A DNA stretch of 64,000 bases from SABI01 sp963677695 (lineage in GTDB: Bacteria; Spirochaetota; Spirochaetia; Sphaerochaetales; Sphaerochaetaceae). The notes beneath the pieces are model-generated. The model worked only from the letters and a program-made list of their open reading frames with translations, was not told the origin of the DNA and ran no database searches. The translations under genes and the position numbers were made by a program. The DNA is taken from contig CAXXUJ010000001.1 of NCBI GenBank assembly GCA_963677695.2, positions 1,674,001-1,738,000 of the forward strand. The letters are read 5' to 3'. Of this stretch, positions 8,110 through 16,032 are shown one piece after another; the stretch's first letter is position 1; each line of letters opens with the position of its first letter.

Positions 8110-8922
8110 TTATCCCAAGGCTACATCAAGCAGCATCATCAGAGTGAATCCTCCCATCGCTCCCCAGGTCGCATAGTGTGAGTGGGCACTTGCATGTGAC
8201 TCCGGAACCAGTTCCTCCACGACCACATAGATCATTGCGCCTGCTGCAAAGGCAAGGGCATAGGGAAGGATAGGTCGGGCGTATAGGACGGCAATCGCAC
8301 CGAGAACACCCGAAATCGGTTCAACCATACCCGATAACTGCCCATACCAGAATGCCTTTTTCCTGCTGTGACTTTCCTTGCGCAGGGGAATGGAAACAGC
8401 GGCACCTTCTGGGAAGTTCTGCAGACCGATACCGATGGCAAGTGCCACGGCTCCTGCGACAGTGGCTGAAGGGAAACCTGCGGCTGCAGCACCGAAGGCT
8501 ACACCGACAGCAAGTCCTTCAGGAACGTTGTGGATGGTGATTGCGAGAACCAGAAGAACGCTTCTCTGCCAGGATGTTTTAATCCCTTCAGCTTCACTTG
8601 TGGCGAAACCGGGATGAAGGTGGGGGAGAAGTTTGTCTACGAGGAAGAGGAAAAGACCTCCGCCGATAAAACCAACTACTGCGGGAACCCACGGGATTCC
8701 TCCGAGTTCCTCGCTCATGGCGATGGAAGGAGCCAGCAGTGACCAGAAGCTTGCTGCGATCATGACCCCGGCGGCGAAGCCCATCATGAGGTCTAACGGT
8801 TTCTGATACATTTTTTTGAAAAAGAATACCATTGCCGCACCTACTGCGGTCACGAACCAGGTGAACAACGTACCGAAAAGTGCCTGAAGTACAGGCGGAA
8901 ACTGCGAAATCCAATCAACCAT
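8110..8922 (-). CDS. ZIP-family divalent metal transporter
   Basis: A 270-residue inner-membrane protein with about eight transmembrane segments and both metal-site motifs of bacterial ZIP transporters, HNVPEGLAVGVAFG and NFPEGAAVSIPLR. ZIP proteins bring zinc, iron or other divalent metals into the cytoplasm. The start at 8922 (AAGGAG Shine-Dalgarno) is preferred to an in-frame upstream ATG at 9000. A TTGTCT/TATACT promoter-like pair and a palindrome (8986-9000) lie upstream. It is divergent from glyA. Confidence 0.87.
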   Translation of the reverse strand: MVDWISQFPPVLQALFGTLFTWFVTAVGAAMVFFFKKMYQKPLDLMMGFAAGVMIAASFWSLLAPSIAMSEELGGIPWVPAVVGFIGGGLFLFLVDKLLPHLHPGFATSEAEGIKTSWQRSVLLVLAITIHNVPEGLAVGVAFGAAAAGFPSATVAGAVALAIGIGLQNFPEGAAVSIPLRKESHSRKKAFWYGQLSGMVEPISGVLGAIAVLYARPILPYALAFAAGAMIYVVVEELVPESHASAHSHYATWGAMGGFTLMMLLDVALG

Positions 8923-8985
8923 GGTCAATACTCCTTTCAGAGTAAAGTATATCGGTAAATCACCAGCCAAGACAAGATTTAACAT

Positions 8986-9000
8986 ATGAAAACATTTCAT
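8986..9000. promoter_or_regulatory. palindrome in the ZIP/glyA divergent region
   Basis: The arms ATGAAA and TTTCAT, separated by ACA, form a perfect 6-3-6 palindrome just upstream of the ZIP -35 region. A metalloregulator operator is possible but the site matches no box I can name with confidence. Confidence 0.35.
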
Positions 9001-9052
9001 GAAATTCTCCTCTCAATTCACGGAAAACAGGGGTCAGATCTCCCCGACTTTC

Positions 9053-9081
9053 TTGACATCGAGGTACTCTCTCGGCACAAT
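9053..9081 (+). promoter_or_regulatory. sigma-70-type promoter of glyA
   Basis: TTGACA (9053-9058) and CACAAT (9076-9081) are separated by 17 bases, 32 bases before the glyA start. Confidence 0.55.
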
Positions 9082-9112
9082 AGGTGCAACCTCTCAAATC
9101 AGGAGTCTCAAC

Positions 9113-10633
9113 ATGACAACCCCATCCGTTCTGAAACAGTATCTGGCGAAAACAGCCGCTGACGCAGTCGACACTTCGCTGGTCTCGTACCTCGCTTCCC
9201 TCGATCTGGTAGCAGCGACCTCTCCGCTTGTCGCTTCTTCTATTGTGAAGGAGCTGAATGACCAGAGAAGCCACCTCAAACTCATCGCAAGTGAGAACTT
9301 TTCTTCGATCGCATCTCAGGCTGCGATGGGAAATCTTCTTACCGATAAGTATAGTGAAGGCTTCGCCTACCACCGTTTCTACGCCGGCTGTGAGAACGTC
9401 GATCTGATCGAGCAGCATGCCAATGACCTTGCATGTAAGATCTTCGGTGCAGAGCACGCATATGTGCAGCCCCACAGCGGAGCTGATGCGAACCTCATCG
9501 CCTACTGGGCGATTCTGAACCACAAGGTGCAGGTTCCCACACTTGAAGAGATGGGCATCACCAATCCGAGCGCTCTTTCACGAGAGGACTGGAACATCGT
9601 GAGGGAGAAGGTCGGAAACCAAAGACTACTCGGACTCGATTACTACTCTGGAGGTCACCTGACTCACGGGTACCGTCAGAATGTCTCTGCTCAGATGTTC
9701 GATGCCTACACTTACACGGTCAGTAAGGAAACAGGACTCCTCGACTATGATGAGATCGAGAAGACAGCACAGGAAGTGAAACCCCTCATTCTTCTCGCTG
9801 GTTACAGCGCCTACCCCCGTCTGATCAACTTCAAGAAAATGAAGGAAATTGCAGACAAGGTCGGAGCTGTCTTCATGGTTGATATGGCTCACTTCGCAGG
9901 ACTCGTAGCCGGTAAGGCTATGGAAGGCGAGTACAACCCTGTCCTCTGGGCTGACGTTGTCACCACCACTACACACAAGACCCTCCGCGGTCCCCGCGGC
10001 GGTATGGTTCTCTGTAAGGAAGAGTTCGCTGAATCACTCGACAAAGGGTGTCCTCTTGTTATCGGAGGTCCTCTCCCCCACGTCATGGCAGCAAAGGCAG
10101 TTGCCTTCACGGAAGCACTCGATACCTCTTTCCAGACCTATACAGCGAATATCGTGAAGAATGCCAAATCTCTTGCAGGCTACTGTCAGGACCTCGGCAT
10201 GACCATCGCCACCGGCGGTACCGACAACCACCTCATGCTGCTTGATGTCCGTCCCTTCGGAATCAACGGCCGTCAGGGTGAGAGCGTTCTGAGAGAGTGT
10301 GGAGTCACCCTCAACAGAAACTCACTCCCCTTCGATGAGAACGGTCCCTGGTACACCAGCGGTCTGAGAATGGGAACTCCTGCTACCACCACCCTCGGTA
10401 TGGGAGATGAACAGATGAAGGAGATCGCTTCGATCATCCACCTCGTGTTGAGCAACACAAAGGCCGGTACGATCACAAAGGGTGCAAAGGCAGGACAGCC
10501 GAGCAGAGCGAAGTACGAGATTTCCGAAGAAATCAAGGAAGAGGCGAAGAAGAGAGTTCAGACCCTTCTCGATGCTTTCGTTCTCTACCCTTCACTTGAT
10601 GCAGAGCTGCTTGCACAGTACGTGCAGGACTAA
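9113..10633 (+). CDS. glyA: serine hydroxymethyltransferase (long spirochaete/chlamydia-type form)
   Basis: A 506-residue PLP enzyme interconverting serine plus tetrahydrofolate with glycine plus methylene-tetrahydrofolate. It shows LIASENFSS, the SGADANL region and the PLP-lysine motif TTTTHKTLRGPRGG. It is about 85 residues longer than the E. coli enzyme, with an extended N terminus and an insertion between the HSGADAN region and GHLTHG, as in chlamydial and spirochaetal homologues. The ATG at 9113 follows AGGAG; an upstream in-frame frame extends to 8999 but lacks a ribosome site. gcvH follows after 20 bases, a sensible pairing in glycine/C1 metabolism. Confidence 0.96.
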   Translation: MTTPSVLKQYLAKTAADAVDTSLVSYLASLDLVAATSPLVASSIVKELNDQRSHLKLIASENFSSIASQAAMGNLLTDKYSEGFAYHRFYAGCENVDLIEQHANDLACKIFGAEHAYVQPHSGADANLIAYWAILNHKVQVPTLEEMGITNPSALSREDWNIVREKVGNQRLLGLDYYSGGHLTHGYRQNVSAQMFDAYTYTVSKETGLLDYDEIEKTAQEVKPLILLAGYSAYPRLINFKKMKEIADKVGAVFMVDMAHFAGLVAGKAMEGEYNPVLWADVVTTTTHKTLRGPRGGMVLCKEEFAESLDKGCPLVIGGPLPHVMAAKAVAFTEALDTSFQTYTANIVKNAKSLAGYCQDLGMTIATGGTDNHLMLLDVRPFGINGRQGESVLRECGVTLNRNSLPFDENGPWYTSGLRMGTPATTTLGMGDEQMKEIASIIHLVLSNTKAGTITKGAKAGQPSRAKYEISEEIKEEAKKRVQTLLDAFVLYPSLDAELLAQYVQD

Positions 10634-10653
10634 CTGAAAAACAAGGAGCGACT

Positions 10654-11040
10654 ATGAGTACTATTCCTTCAGATCTGAAGTATTCGAAAGAACATGAATG
10701 GGTAAGAATCGATGGAGCGAAAGCGTATGTCGGTATCACCGACTACGCACAGGAGACTCTCGGTGAGATTGTCTATGTGGAGCTTCCTGAAACAGGTGAA
10801 GAGGTCGAGGCTGGGAGCGAAATCGCCACGGCTGAAAGCGTCAAAGCCGCAAGCGCGATCTACAATCCTCTCGACGGCACTGTTGATGAAGTGAACGGTG
10901 ACCTTGAAGACGCTCCGGAGTCAGTCAACAACGACTGCTACGGCAGTTACATCTACGTTCTGAAAGACTTCAACAGCGATCAGTATGAGGCGCTGATGAA
11001 CGCCGAAGAGTACGGAGCATACCTCGGTACTTTGGAATAA
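10654..11040 (+). CDS. gcvH: glycine cleavage system H protein
   Basis: A 128-residue lipoyl carrier that shuttles the aminomethyl group between P and T proteins. The lipoyl lysine is Lys64 in TAESVKAASAIY, and the N-terminal KYSKEHEWVR motif is typical. It has an AAGGAG Shine-Dalgarno and forms an operon with glyA, ending at a clear terminator. gcvT and gcvP are not in this window, so they must be elsewhere or H may serve another lipoylation role. Confidence 0.95.
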   Translation: MSTIPSDLKYSKEHEWVRIDGAKAYVGITDYAQETLGEIVYVELPETGEEVEAGSEIATAESVKAASAIYNPLDGTVDEVNGDLEDAPESVNNDCYGSYIYVLKDFNSDQYEALMNAEEYGAYLGTLE

Positions 11041-11048
11041 TAATAATC

Positions 11049-11087
11049 GGGAGAGATTTCAATGTGATCTCTCTCCCTTTTTTCTTT
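11049..11087 (+). terminator. rho-independent terminator after gcvH
   Basis: GGGAGAGAT (11049-11057) pairs with ATCTCTCTCCC (11067-11077, two bases bulged) and is followed by a T-rich run. Confidence 0.8.
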
Positions 11088-11104
11088 TCTCCCGGCCCCG
11101 GCCG

Positions 11105-11556
11105 CTACACTATCCTGAACAGCGGGTATTTTTCTATCGGGAAATTCTCCCCAGTGAAGAAATGCCAGTTCTCCACCTGAGTGACATCCCAGCCGCTCAG
11201 GTCATGAGAGAATCTTCTGGCTCCGAAGAACATCTTGTACATATCGGTCACCCTCTCCGTATTCCACGATGAGATATCCTGATTGAAGGAATTTGCCCAG
11301 TAGAACATGGAAGACATATCGTTGATATTCGAGACATCCCAGAGGGAGATATCGCCATGGATATCTTTAACCTCTCTGAAGAGGACATATCAGTGATGCC
11401 CGACACATCAACATCTGTGATATCTTCATCCTGGGCTATTATCAATTGAAGTTTATCACGGGTGACTCTTTTTTTTTCTTTCTCTCCCAGCGTGCGTTCG
11501 TCTGGAACCTCCTCAGGATTTTCATTACAAACGCAGTCCTCTATGCCACGAGCCAT
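11105..11556 (-). pseudogene. BspA-like / DUF285 repeat protein fragment, frameshifted
   Basis: The minus strand encodes DUF285 repeats in two frames. The first frame (from 11556) ends in DKLQLIIAQDEDITDVDVSGITDMSS. The second resumes with FREVKDIHGDISLWDVSN, then SMFYWANSFNQDISSWNTE and a last repeat ending at the TAG at 11105. One base appears lost near 11385-11390 (inside TCCTCTTCAGAG). There is no signal peptide or anchor. Intact relatives are large surface proteins with many repeats, so this is a decayed fragment, possibly of mobile or shuffled origin. Confidence 0.7.
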
Positions 11557-11576
11557 GCCTCTATTTCTATAGCACC

Positions 11577-11894
11577 GGGCAGTACGAGGAGATGATTCTC
11601 CATGATGGACTTGGACAGCTCACCCTTGCGAATACGATACGTCATGCTTCTCCCGATTTTATCCGTGTTTCTCTTGCGAAGAAGGGTGGTATGTATCATC
11701 TGCTGATGAAAAATAATGGGCTGAAAATGAATGCATAGAACCTCTTCAGAAAGGCTGAAAGGCATGGCCTCAATATCATGAAATATAGAATTGAATAGCT
11801 CTGCGGAAAGCTCGATATACGGACGGAAGCCGAGGGGATGTTCGGCATGTATGCGGACATTCCTCAAGAGGGAAAATTATACGGATTATTATAG
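11577..11894 (+). pseudogene. NarX/DesK-type sensor histidine kinase remnant
   Basis: One forward frame contains disjointed pieces of a HisKA_3 kinase: QYEEMILHDGLGQLT (phospho-acceptor H box with HDGLGQ), directly joined to LANTIRHASPDFIRVSLAKK (ATP-site N box), then HGLNIMKYRIE and LCGKLDIRTEAEGMF (G-box tail). Stops lie at 11736 and 11796, and about 80 residues between the H and N boxes are missing. This is a degenerate kinase cut by internal deletion and nonsense changes. Confidence 0.65.
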
Positions 11895-12223
11895 CAGACG
11901 AACATGAGCTGATACGTGTAGGTGTTGAAGTAATAGCTTCCAAGGATGAGAAATTCACAGTGATAGGGAAAGCGTCCTCGATAGAGGATTTCAATGCCCT
12001 TTTTGAGACATCTCTTCCTGATATCCTCATCCTGGATATTTCCCTCAAACACCAGCGCAGTGGCCTGGAGCTCCTTTCGCTCAATTAGATTGCAAAGCAC
12101 CTGAAAGTTTCTCGAAGCACGGTGAGCACATACGTGGAGAATATCAAGTTCAAACTCAATGTCTCCGGGATTCAGGACCTTACAAAAAGAGCGATTGAGT
12201 GGGAGACATCGCAGATCGAGTAG
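11873..12223 (+). pseudogene. NarL/FixJ-family response regulator remnant
   Basis: The frame reads KIIRIIIADEHELIRVGVEV (receiver N terminus) through DILILDISLKHQRSGLELL (phospho-acceptor region), then a TAG at 12086, then in the same frame IAKHLKVSRSTVSTYVENIK (LuxR-type recognition helices) to a TAG at 12221. The second half of the receiver, the linker and the first HTH helix are deleted, and no ATG fits the start. It follows the kinase remnant in the usual order of a two-component operon. Confidence 0.7.
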
Positions 12224-12256
12224 GGAAAACGGTAGTTGTAACTATTGAACGGGCAT

Positions 12257-12305
12257 GAAAAAACCGGAGATTGTGTGTGAACTGATGTTCATTCTCCGGT
12301 TTTTT
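12257..12305. terminator. terminator at the end of the liv operon (bidirectional)
   Basis: AAAAAACCGGAGA (from 12258) pairs with TCTCCGGTTTTTT (12293-12305) across a 22-base loop. The A and T runs allow termination in both directions, serving livF on the minus strand. Confidence 0.8.
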
Positions 12306-12324
12306 GATGTTCTTTGCTGGTTTC

Positions 12325-13032
12325 CTATACTCCGAGGTATGCTTCCCTGATCGAATCGTTTGCAAGCAGGTTCTCAGTAGTGTCAGCCTGCGTGATCCTT
12401 CCTGTCTCCATGACGTAGGCTCTATGGGCTGTCTTGAGTGCAAGGTTGGCGTTCTGCTCGACCAGGAAGATTGTTGTTCCCTGTTCTGCGTTGATCTTCT
12501 TGATAATATCGAAGATCTGCTGAACGATGATCGGAGCAAGGCCGAGGGAGGGTTCGTCAAGAAGGAGAATTCTCGGCTGTGCCATGAGGGCACGTGAGAT
12601 GGCGAGCATCTGCTGCTCTCCTCCGCTCAGTGTTCCTCCCATCTGGTGGCGGCGGTTGGCAAGGATAGGAAAGAGGGAATAGACATACTCGATGTCTTCC
12701 TTGATCTTCTCCTTGTCATCTCTCAGGAATGCTCCCATATCGAGGTTTTCCCTGACAGTCAGTCCGGGGAAGATGTGTCGACCTTCAGGGACCTGGATCA
12801 GTCCCTTGGTCACGATCTCTTCGGTGGGAACACGGGAGATGTCCTCTCCGTCGAGAGTGATCTTTCCGCTTCTGATGGGAACGACTCCGCTGATGGACAT
12901 CAGCGTCGTTGATTTTCCTGCACCGTTGGCTCCGATGAGAGTGATGATCTCACCATCGTTGATTTCAATATCGACATCCTTCAATGCGTGGATGTTTCCG
13001 TAATAGGTATTGATTTTTTCGAGTTTAAGCAT
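12325..13032 (-). CDS. livF: branched-chain amino-acid ABC transporter, ATP-binding protein LivF
   Basis: A 235-residue ATPase with Walker A GANGAGKST, ABC signature LSGGEQQMLAISRAL and Walker B ILLLDEPSLGLAP. It pairs with LivG to drive import through LivH/LivM. Its ATG overlaps the end of livG by 8 bases, so translation is coupled. It is the last gene of livJHMGF, ending before a bidirectional terminator. Confidence 0.95.
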   Translation of the reverse strand: MLKLEKINTYYGNIHALKDVDIEINDGEIITLIGANGAGKSTTLMSISGVVPIRSGKITLDGEDISRVPTEEIVTKGLIQVPEGRHIFPGLTVRENLDMGAFLRDDKEKIKEDIEYVYSLFPILANRRHQMGGTLSGGEQQMLAISRALMAQPRILLLDEPSLGLAPIIVQQIFDIIKKINAEQGTTIFLVEQNANLALKTAHRAYVMETGRITQADTTENLLANDSIREAYLGV

Positions 13033-13810
13033 CCATGTCCTCCCCGAGGTAGGCTTTGATGACGATCGGGTCTTTCTTCACTTCGGCAGGAGTGCCTGCT
13101 GCGATACGCTTACCGTAGTCCATGACGTAGATCCTCTCAGAGAGAGTCATGACGAGGCTCATATCGTGCTCGATCAGCAGAACCGACACACCCTCTTCCT
13201 CTCTCAGGCGGAGAATGAGGTCTACCAGAGCCGTCGTCTCCTGCGGGTTCATCCCTGCCGCCGGTTCATCAAGAAGGAGGAGGAACGGATCTGTTGCCAG
13301 TGCACGGGCAATCTCAAGACGGCGCTGTTCTCCGTAGGGGAGGTTCTTCGCCTGTTCGTTTACCCATTTTTCCAGTCCGATCTTCTTGAGGATTTCATAG
13401 GAATCGAAAATAAGCTGTTTCTCTTCTTCCCGTGTCTTCTTTCCTCGGAAGATCGCACCTGCGATCCCCGATTTCAGCCTTGAGTGACGTCCGATCATGA
13501 CGTTCTCGAGAACGGTCATGTTCTGAAACAGTCTGATATTCTGGAATGTTCTAGCAAGCCCCTTGTGGGTGATCTTATGGGGCTGTACGCCCTGAATCTC
13601 TTCTTCCACTCCTCCGGGAGGTGCGATTTTGACATGACCTCCGGTAGGATTGTACACACCGGTCACACAGTTGAAGAACGTCGTCTTACCTGCTCCGTTC
13701 GGGCCGATGAGAGCAACGATCTCTCCGTTATTCACTTCAAGATTTACCCGATCCACTGCGCGCAGACCACCGAAATCCATTGTCAGATCTTTTACTTCTA
13801 ATACTGCCAT
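13025..13810 (-). CDS. livG: branched-chain amino-acid ABC transporter, ATP-binding protein LivG
   Basis: A 261-residue ATPase with Walker A GPNGAGKTTFFN, signature YGEQRRLEIARAL and Walker B LLLLDEPAAGMNP. The C-terminal LIEHDMSLVMTLSERIYVMDYG is typical of LivG. The ATG at 13810 lies one base after the livM stop (TGAT-ATG), so an upstream in-frame start at 13849 inside livM is unlikely. Confidence 0.95.
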   Translation of the reverse strand: MAVLEVKDLTMDFGGLRAVDRVNLEVNNGEIVALIGPNGAGKTTFFNCVTGVYNPTGGHVKIAPPGGVEEEIQGVQPHKITHKGLARTFQNIRLFQNMTVLENVMIGRHSRLKSGIAGAIFRGKKTREEEKQLIFDSYEILKKIGLEKWVNEQAKNLPYGEQRRLEIARALATDPFLLLLDEPAAGMNPQETTALVDLILRLREEEGVSVLLIEHDMSLVMTLSERIYVMDYGKRIAAGTPAEVKKDPIVIKAYLGEDMDA

Positions 13811-13811
13811 A

Positions 13812-15044
13812 TCAGTTACCCTCTGCCTTGAATTCGGCCGCATCTTCATCTGTGAAGCTGTAGTGCTTCCTCTTCTCAGGCAGCAGCCCGTCCGGTTTGA
13901 AGATCATCATGATAATCAGAACAACACCGAACACCAGCATTCTGTATTCAGAGAAGGCTCTCAGGTACTCAGGGAGGAGCTTGACGACAAGGGCGGCAAG
14001 TACAACACCCGGAATCGAGCCCATACCGCCGAGAACGACGATAAGAAGAACCGTAATCGATTCCCATATCGTGAAGCTGGCGGGGTTGATGAACGTCGTA
14101 TTCGCAGCGAAGACGACGCCAGCGATACCGGCGAAAACCGATCCTGTAGCGAAGGCTATCACCTTCATCAGAGTCGTGTTGACACCCATCGAACGGCAGG
14201 CGATCTCATCCTCTCTCATAGCGATCAGTGCTCTTCCGATTCTTGAGTCCTTCAGACGGAGGGTGATGAAGATTGTGAGGGCTGCCAGGATCACCATGAT
14301 AAAATAGACGAGCTTTGCATTGTTGATCAGGCTCAGTTCAATGCCCGGGATCTGCGGTCTTGGAATGCTTCTGATACCGCTCGGTCCACCTGTGAGTCCG
14401 CTCCAGTTCTCAGCGACGATACGCATGATCTCACCGAAGGCGAGTGTAACGATCGCGAGATAGTCACCTCTGAGGCGGAGGACAGGAACAGCGATCAGGA
14501 TTCCGAGAATAAGGGCGAGAAAACCGCCGATTGGAAGAGCAATCCAGAAGTTGAGTCCGAAATGCTGGTTGAGCAGCGCATAGCTGTAGGAACCTACCAG
14601 GAAGAAGGCAATATAACCGAGGTGGAGAATACCGCCGAGGCCGATGACGATGTTCAGTCCGAGACCGAGCATGACATACATCAGTGCCGTGTTCATGATA
14701 CTCATCTGGTAGAATGAGGTGAGGAACGGGAAAACAGCAATGAACAGAAGAATGACCCCGATCAGAATCTTCTTCAGGTTCTTGTTTGCGTTAATGTTTT
14801 CCGTTGCCCGTGCCATCGCCTTTCCGATGGCGGAAGGGCCCTTGGGCCCCTTCTCCTTCCTTTCCAGAGCGATTGTCCAGATGAAAGAGAGGACGAAGGA
14901 TCCTACGAGGATCATCACCAGGTTACCCCATCTCCAGGTGACAGTATCTTCAATGGTATTCACTCTGATCACCATGATGGGGAAGGTGAGAACGGCGAAC
15001 CAGAGGGAAACGAAAAATGATTTTATCAGTTTATCTTTAAGCAT
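13812..15044 (-). CDS. livM: branched-chain amino-acid ABC transporter, permease LivM
   Basis: A 410-residue inner-membrane permease. The conserved permease core runs from about residue 110 (MNTALMYVMLGLGLNIVIGLGGILHLG) to 395, with the coupling-helix region FGEIMRIVAENWSGLTGGPSGI. The N-terminal 100 residues add two extra transmembrane segments flanking a charged loop, a form seen in longer LivM proteins. livH ends 10 bases upstream. Confidence 0.93.
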   Translation of the reverse strand: MLKDKLIKSFFVSLWFAVLTFPIMVIRVNTIEDTVTWRWGNLVMILVGSFVLSFIWTIALERKEKGPKGPSAIGKAMARATENINANKNLKKILIGVILLFIAVFPFLTSFYQMSIMNTALMYVMLGLGLNIVIGLGGILHLGYIAFFLVGSYSYALLNQHFGLNFWIALPIGGFLALILGILIAVPVLRLRGDYLAIVTLAFGEIMRIVAENWSGLTGGPSGIRSIPRPQIPGIELSLINNAKLVYFIMVILAALTIFITLRLKDSRIGRALIAMREDEIACRSMGVNTTLMKVIAFATGSVFAGIAGVVFAANTTFINPASFTIWESITVLLIVVLGGMGSIPGVVLAALVVKLLPEYLRAFSEYRMLVFGVVLIIMMIFKPDGLLPEKRKHYSFTDEDAAEFKAEGN

Positions 15045-15054
15045 GGCAGATTCC

Positions 15055-15963
15055 TTATACCTTCTGGGCTGTTGATTTGCCCAACAGTCCTGCCGGCCGG
15101 AAGACCAGGATCAGAATCAGGATGACGAAGGCGAACACGTCTTCATAGTCACTTGAGATGTATCCGGCACCGAAGCTTTCAGTGAAGCCGAGAACAAAGG
15201 ATCCGAGCACTGCTCCGGGAATCGATCCGATTCCGCCGAGAACGGCTGCAACGAATGCCTTGATTCCGACAATGAAACCGATATAGAAGTGGGTTCTTCC
15301 TGTGTGGGAACAGATCAGAACACCTCCGAGCGCCGCTGTTGCGGACCCGATGATGAAGGTCATGGAGATGACCTTGTTGACATTGACTCCGCTGAGGAGC
15401 GCCATGGTCCTGTCCTGACTGGTTGCACGCATGGCCTTACCGATCCTGGTGTATTTGATCAGCAGGGTGAGCAATACCATGACAACTGCCGTGGTGACAA
15501 GAATGATGAACTGAGTCGATCTCAGTGTCTGCTTGACCGGTTCGAGGAAGGCAAACTCGGGAATCATCTGAGGGAAGGGGAGGAAGTTCGAAGTCTGTGC
15601 TAAAAGCACGTAGTTCTGAAGGAACATCGACATACCGATCGCACTGATGAGAGCAGAGAGTCTGGGAGCGGTTCTCAGAGGTTTGTATGCGATCTTCTCA
15701 AGGGTATACCCGTACCCGGCAGAATAGAGCATTGCGACAGCGACAGCGATCAGTAATATCGCAACCGTAGGCATGTTCAGAGCAGATAGAACTCCTGCTA
15801 CGATCAGGGCTGTGAAAGCACCGATCATGTACACTTCACCATGGGCGAAGTTGATCAATCCGATGATTCCGTAAACCATCGTGTATCCAATTGCTATCAG
15901 GGCGTAGATACTTCCTTTCGTCAGTCCCCCGATAAACAGTTTGAAAAAATATTCCAGACTCAT
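15055..15963 (-). CDS. livH: branched-chain amino-acid ABC transporter, permease LivH
   Basis: A 302-residue permease with about eight transmembrane segments. Family hallmarks are ALIAIGYTMVYGIIGLINFAHGEVYMIGAF near the N terminus and FIVGIKAFVAAVLGGIGSIPGA in the second half. It is separated from livJ by 69 bases that hold a hairpin, as often seen where the binding protein is made in excess over the membrane proteins. Confidence 0.94.
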   Translation of the reverse strand: MSLEYFFKLFIGGLTKGSIYALIAIGYTMVYGIIGLINFAHGEVYMIGAFTALIVAGVLSALNMPTVAILLIAVAVAMLYSAGYGYTLEKIAYKPLRTAPRLSALISAIGMSMFLQNYVLLAQTSNFLPFPQMIPEFAFLEPVKQTLRSTQFIILVTTAVVMVLLTLLIKYTRIGKAMRATSQDRTMALLSGVNVNKVISMTFIIGSATAALGGVLICSHTGRTHFYIGFIVGIKAFVAAVLGGIGSIPGAVLGSFVLGFTESFGAGYISSDYEDVFAFVILILILVFRPAGLLGKSTAQKV

Positions 15964-15985
15964 ATTTTCACCTTATAACAGCAAT

Positions 15986-16011
15986 GGCAGACCCCTGTTA
16001 TGAGGTCTGCC
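15986..16011 (-). promoter_or_regulatory. intercistronic hairpin between livJ and livH
   Basis: Arms GGCAGACC (15986-15993) and GGTCTGCC (16004-16011) pair perfectly over a 10-base loop. There is no T run, so partial attenuation or mRNA stabilisation is more likely than full termination; this is inferred from position. Confidence 0.6.
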
Positions 16012-16032
16012 CTGCAAAAATCACATACTTTA

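Noticed and set aside
9000..9112. Glycine riboswitch upstream of glyA-gcvH
   Set aside because: The leader after the predicted promoter is only about 25 bases, too short, and lacks the conserved glycine-aptamer core.
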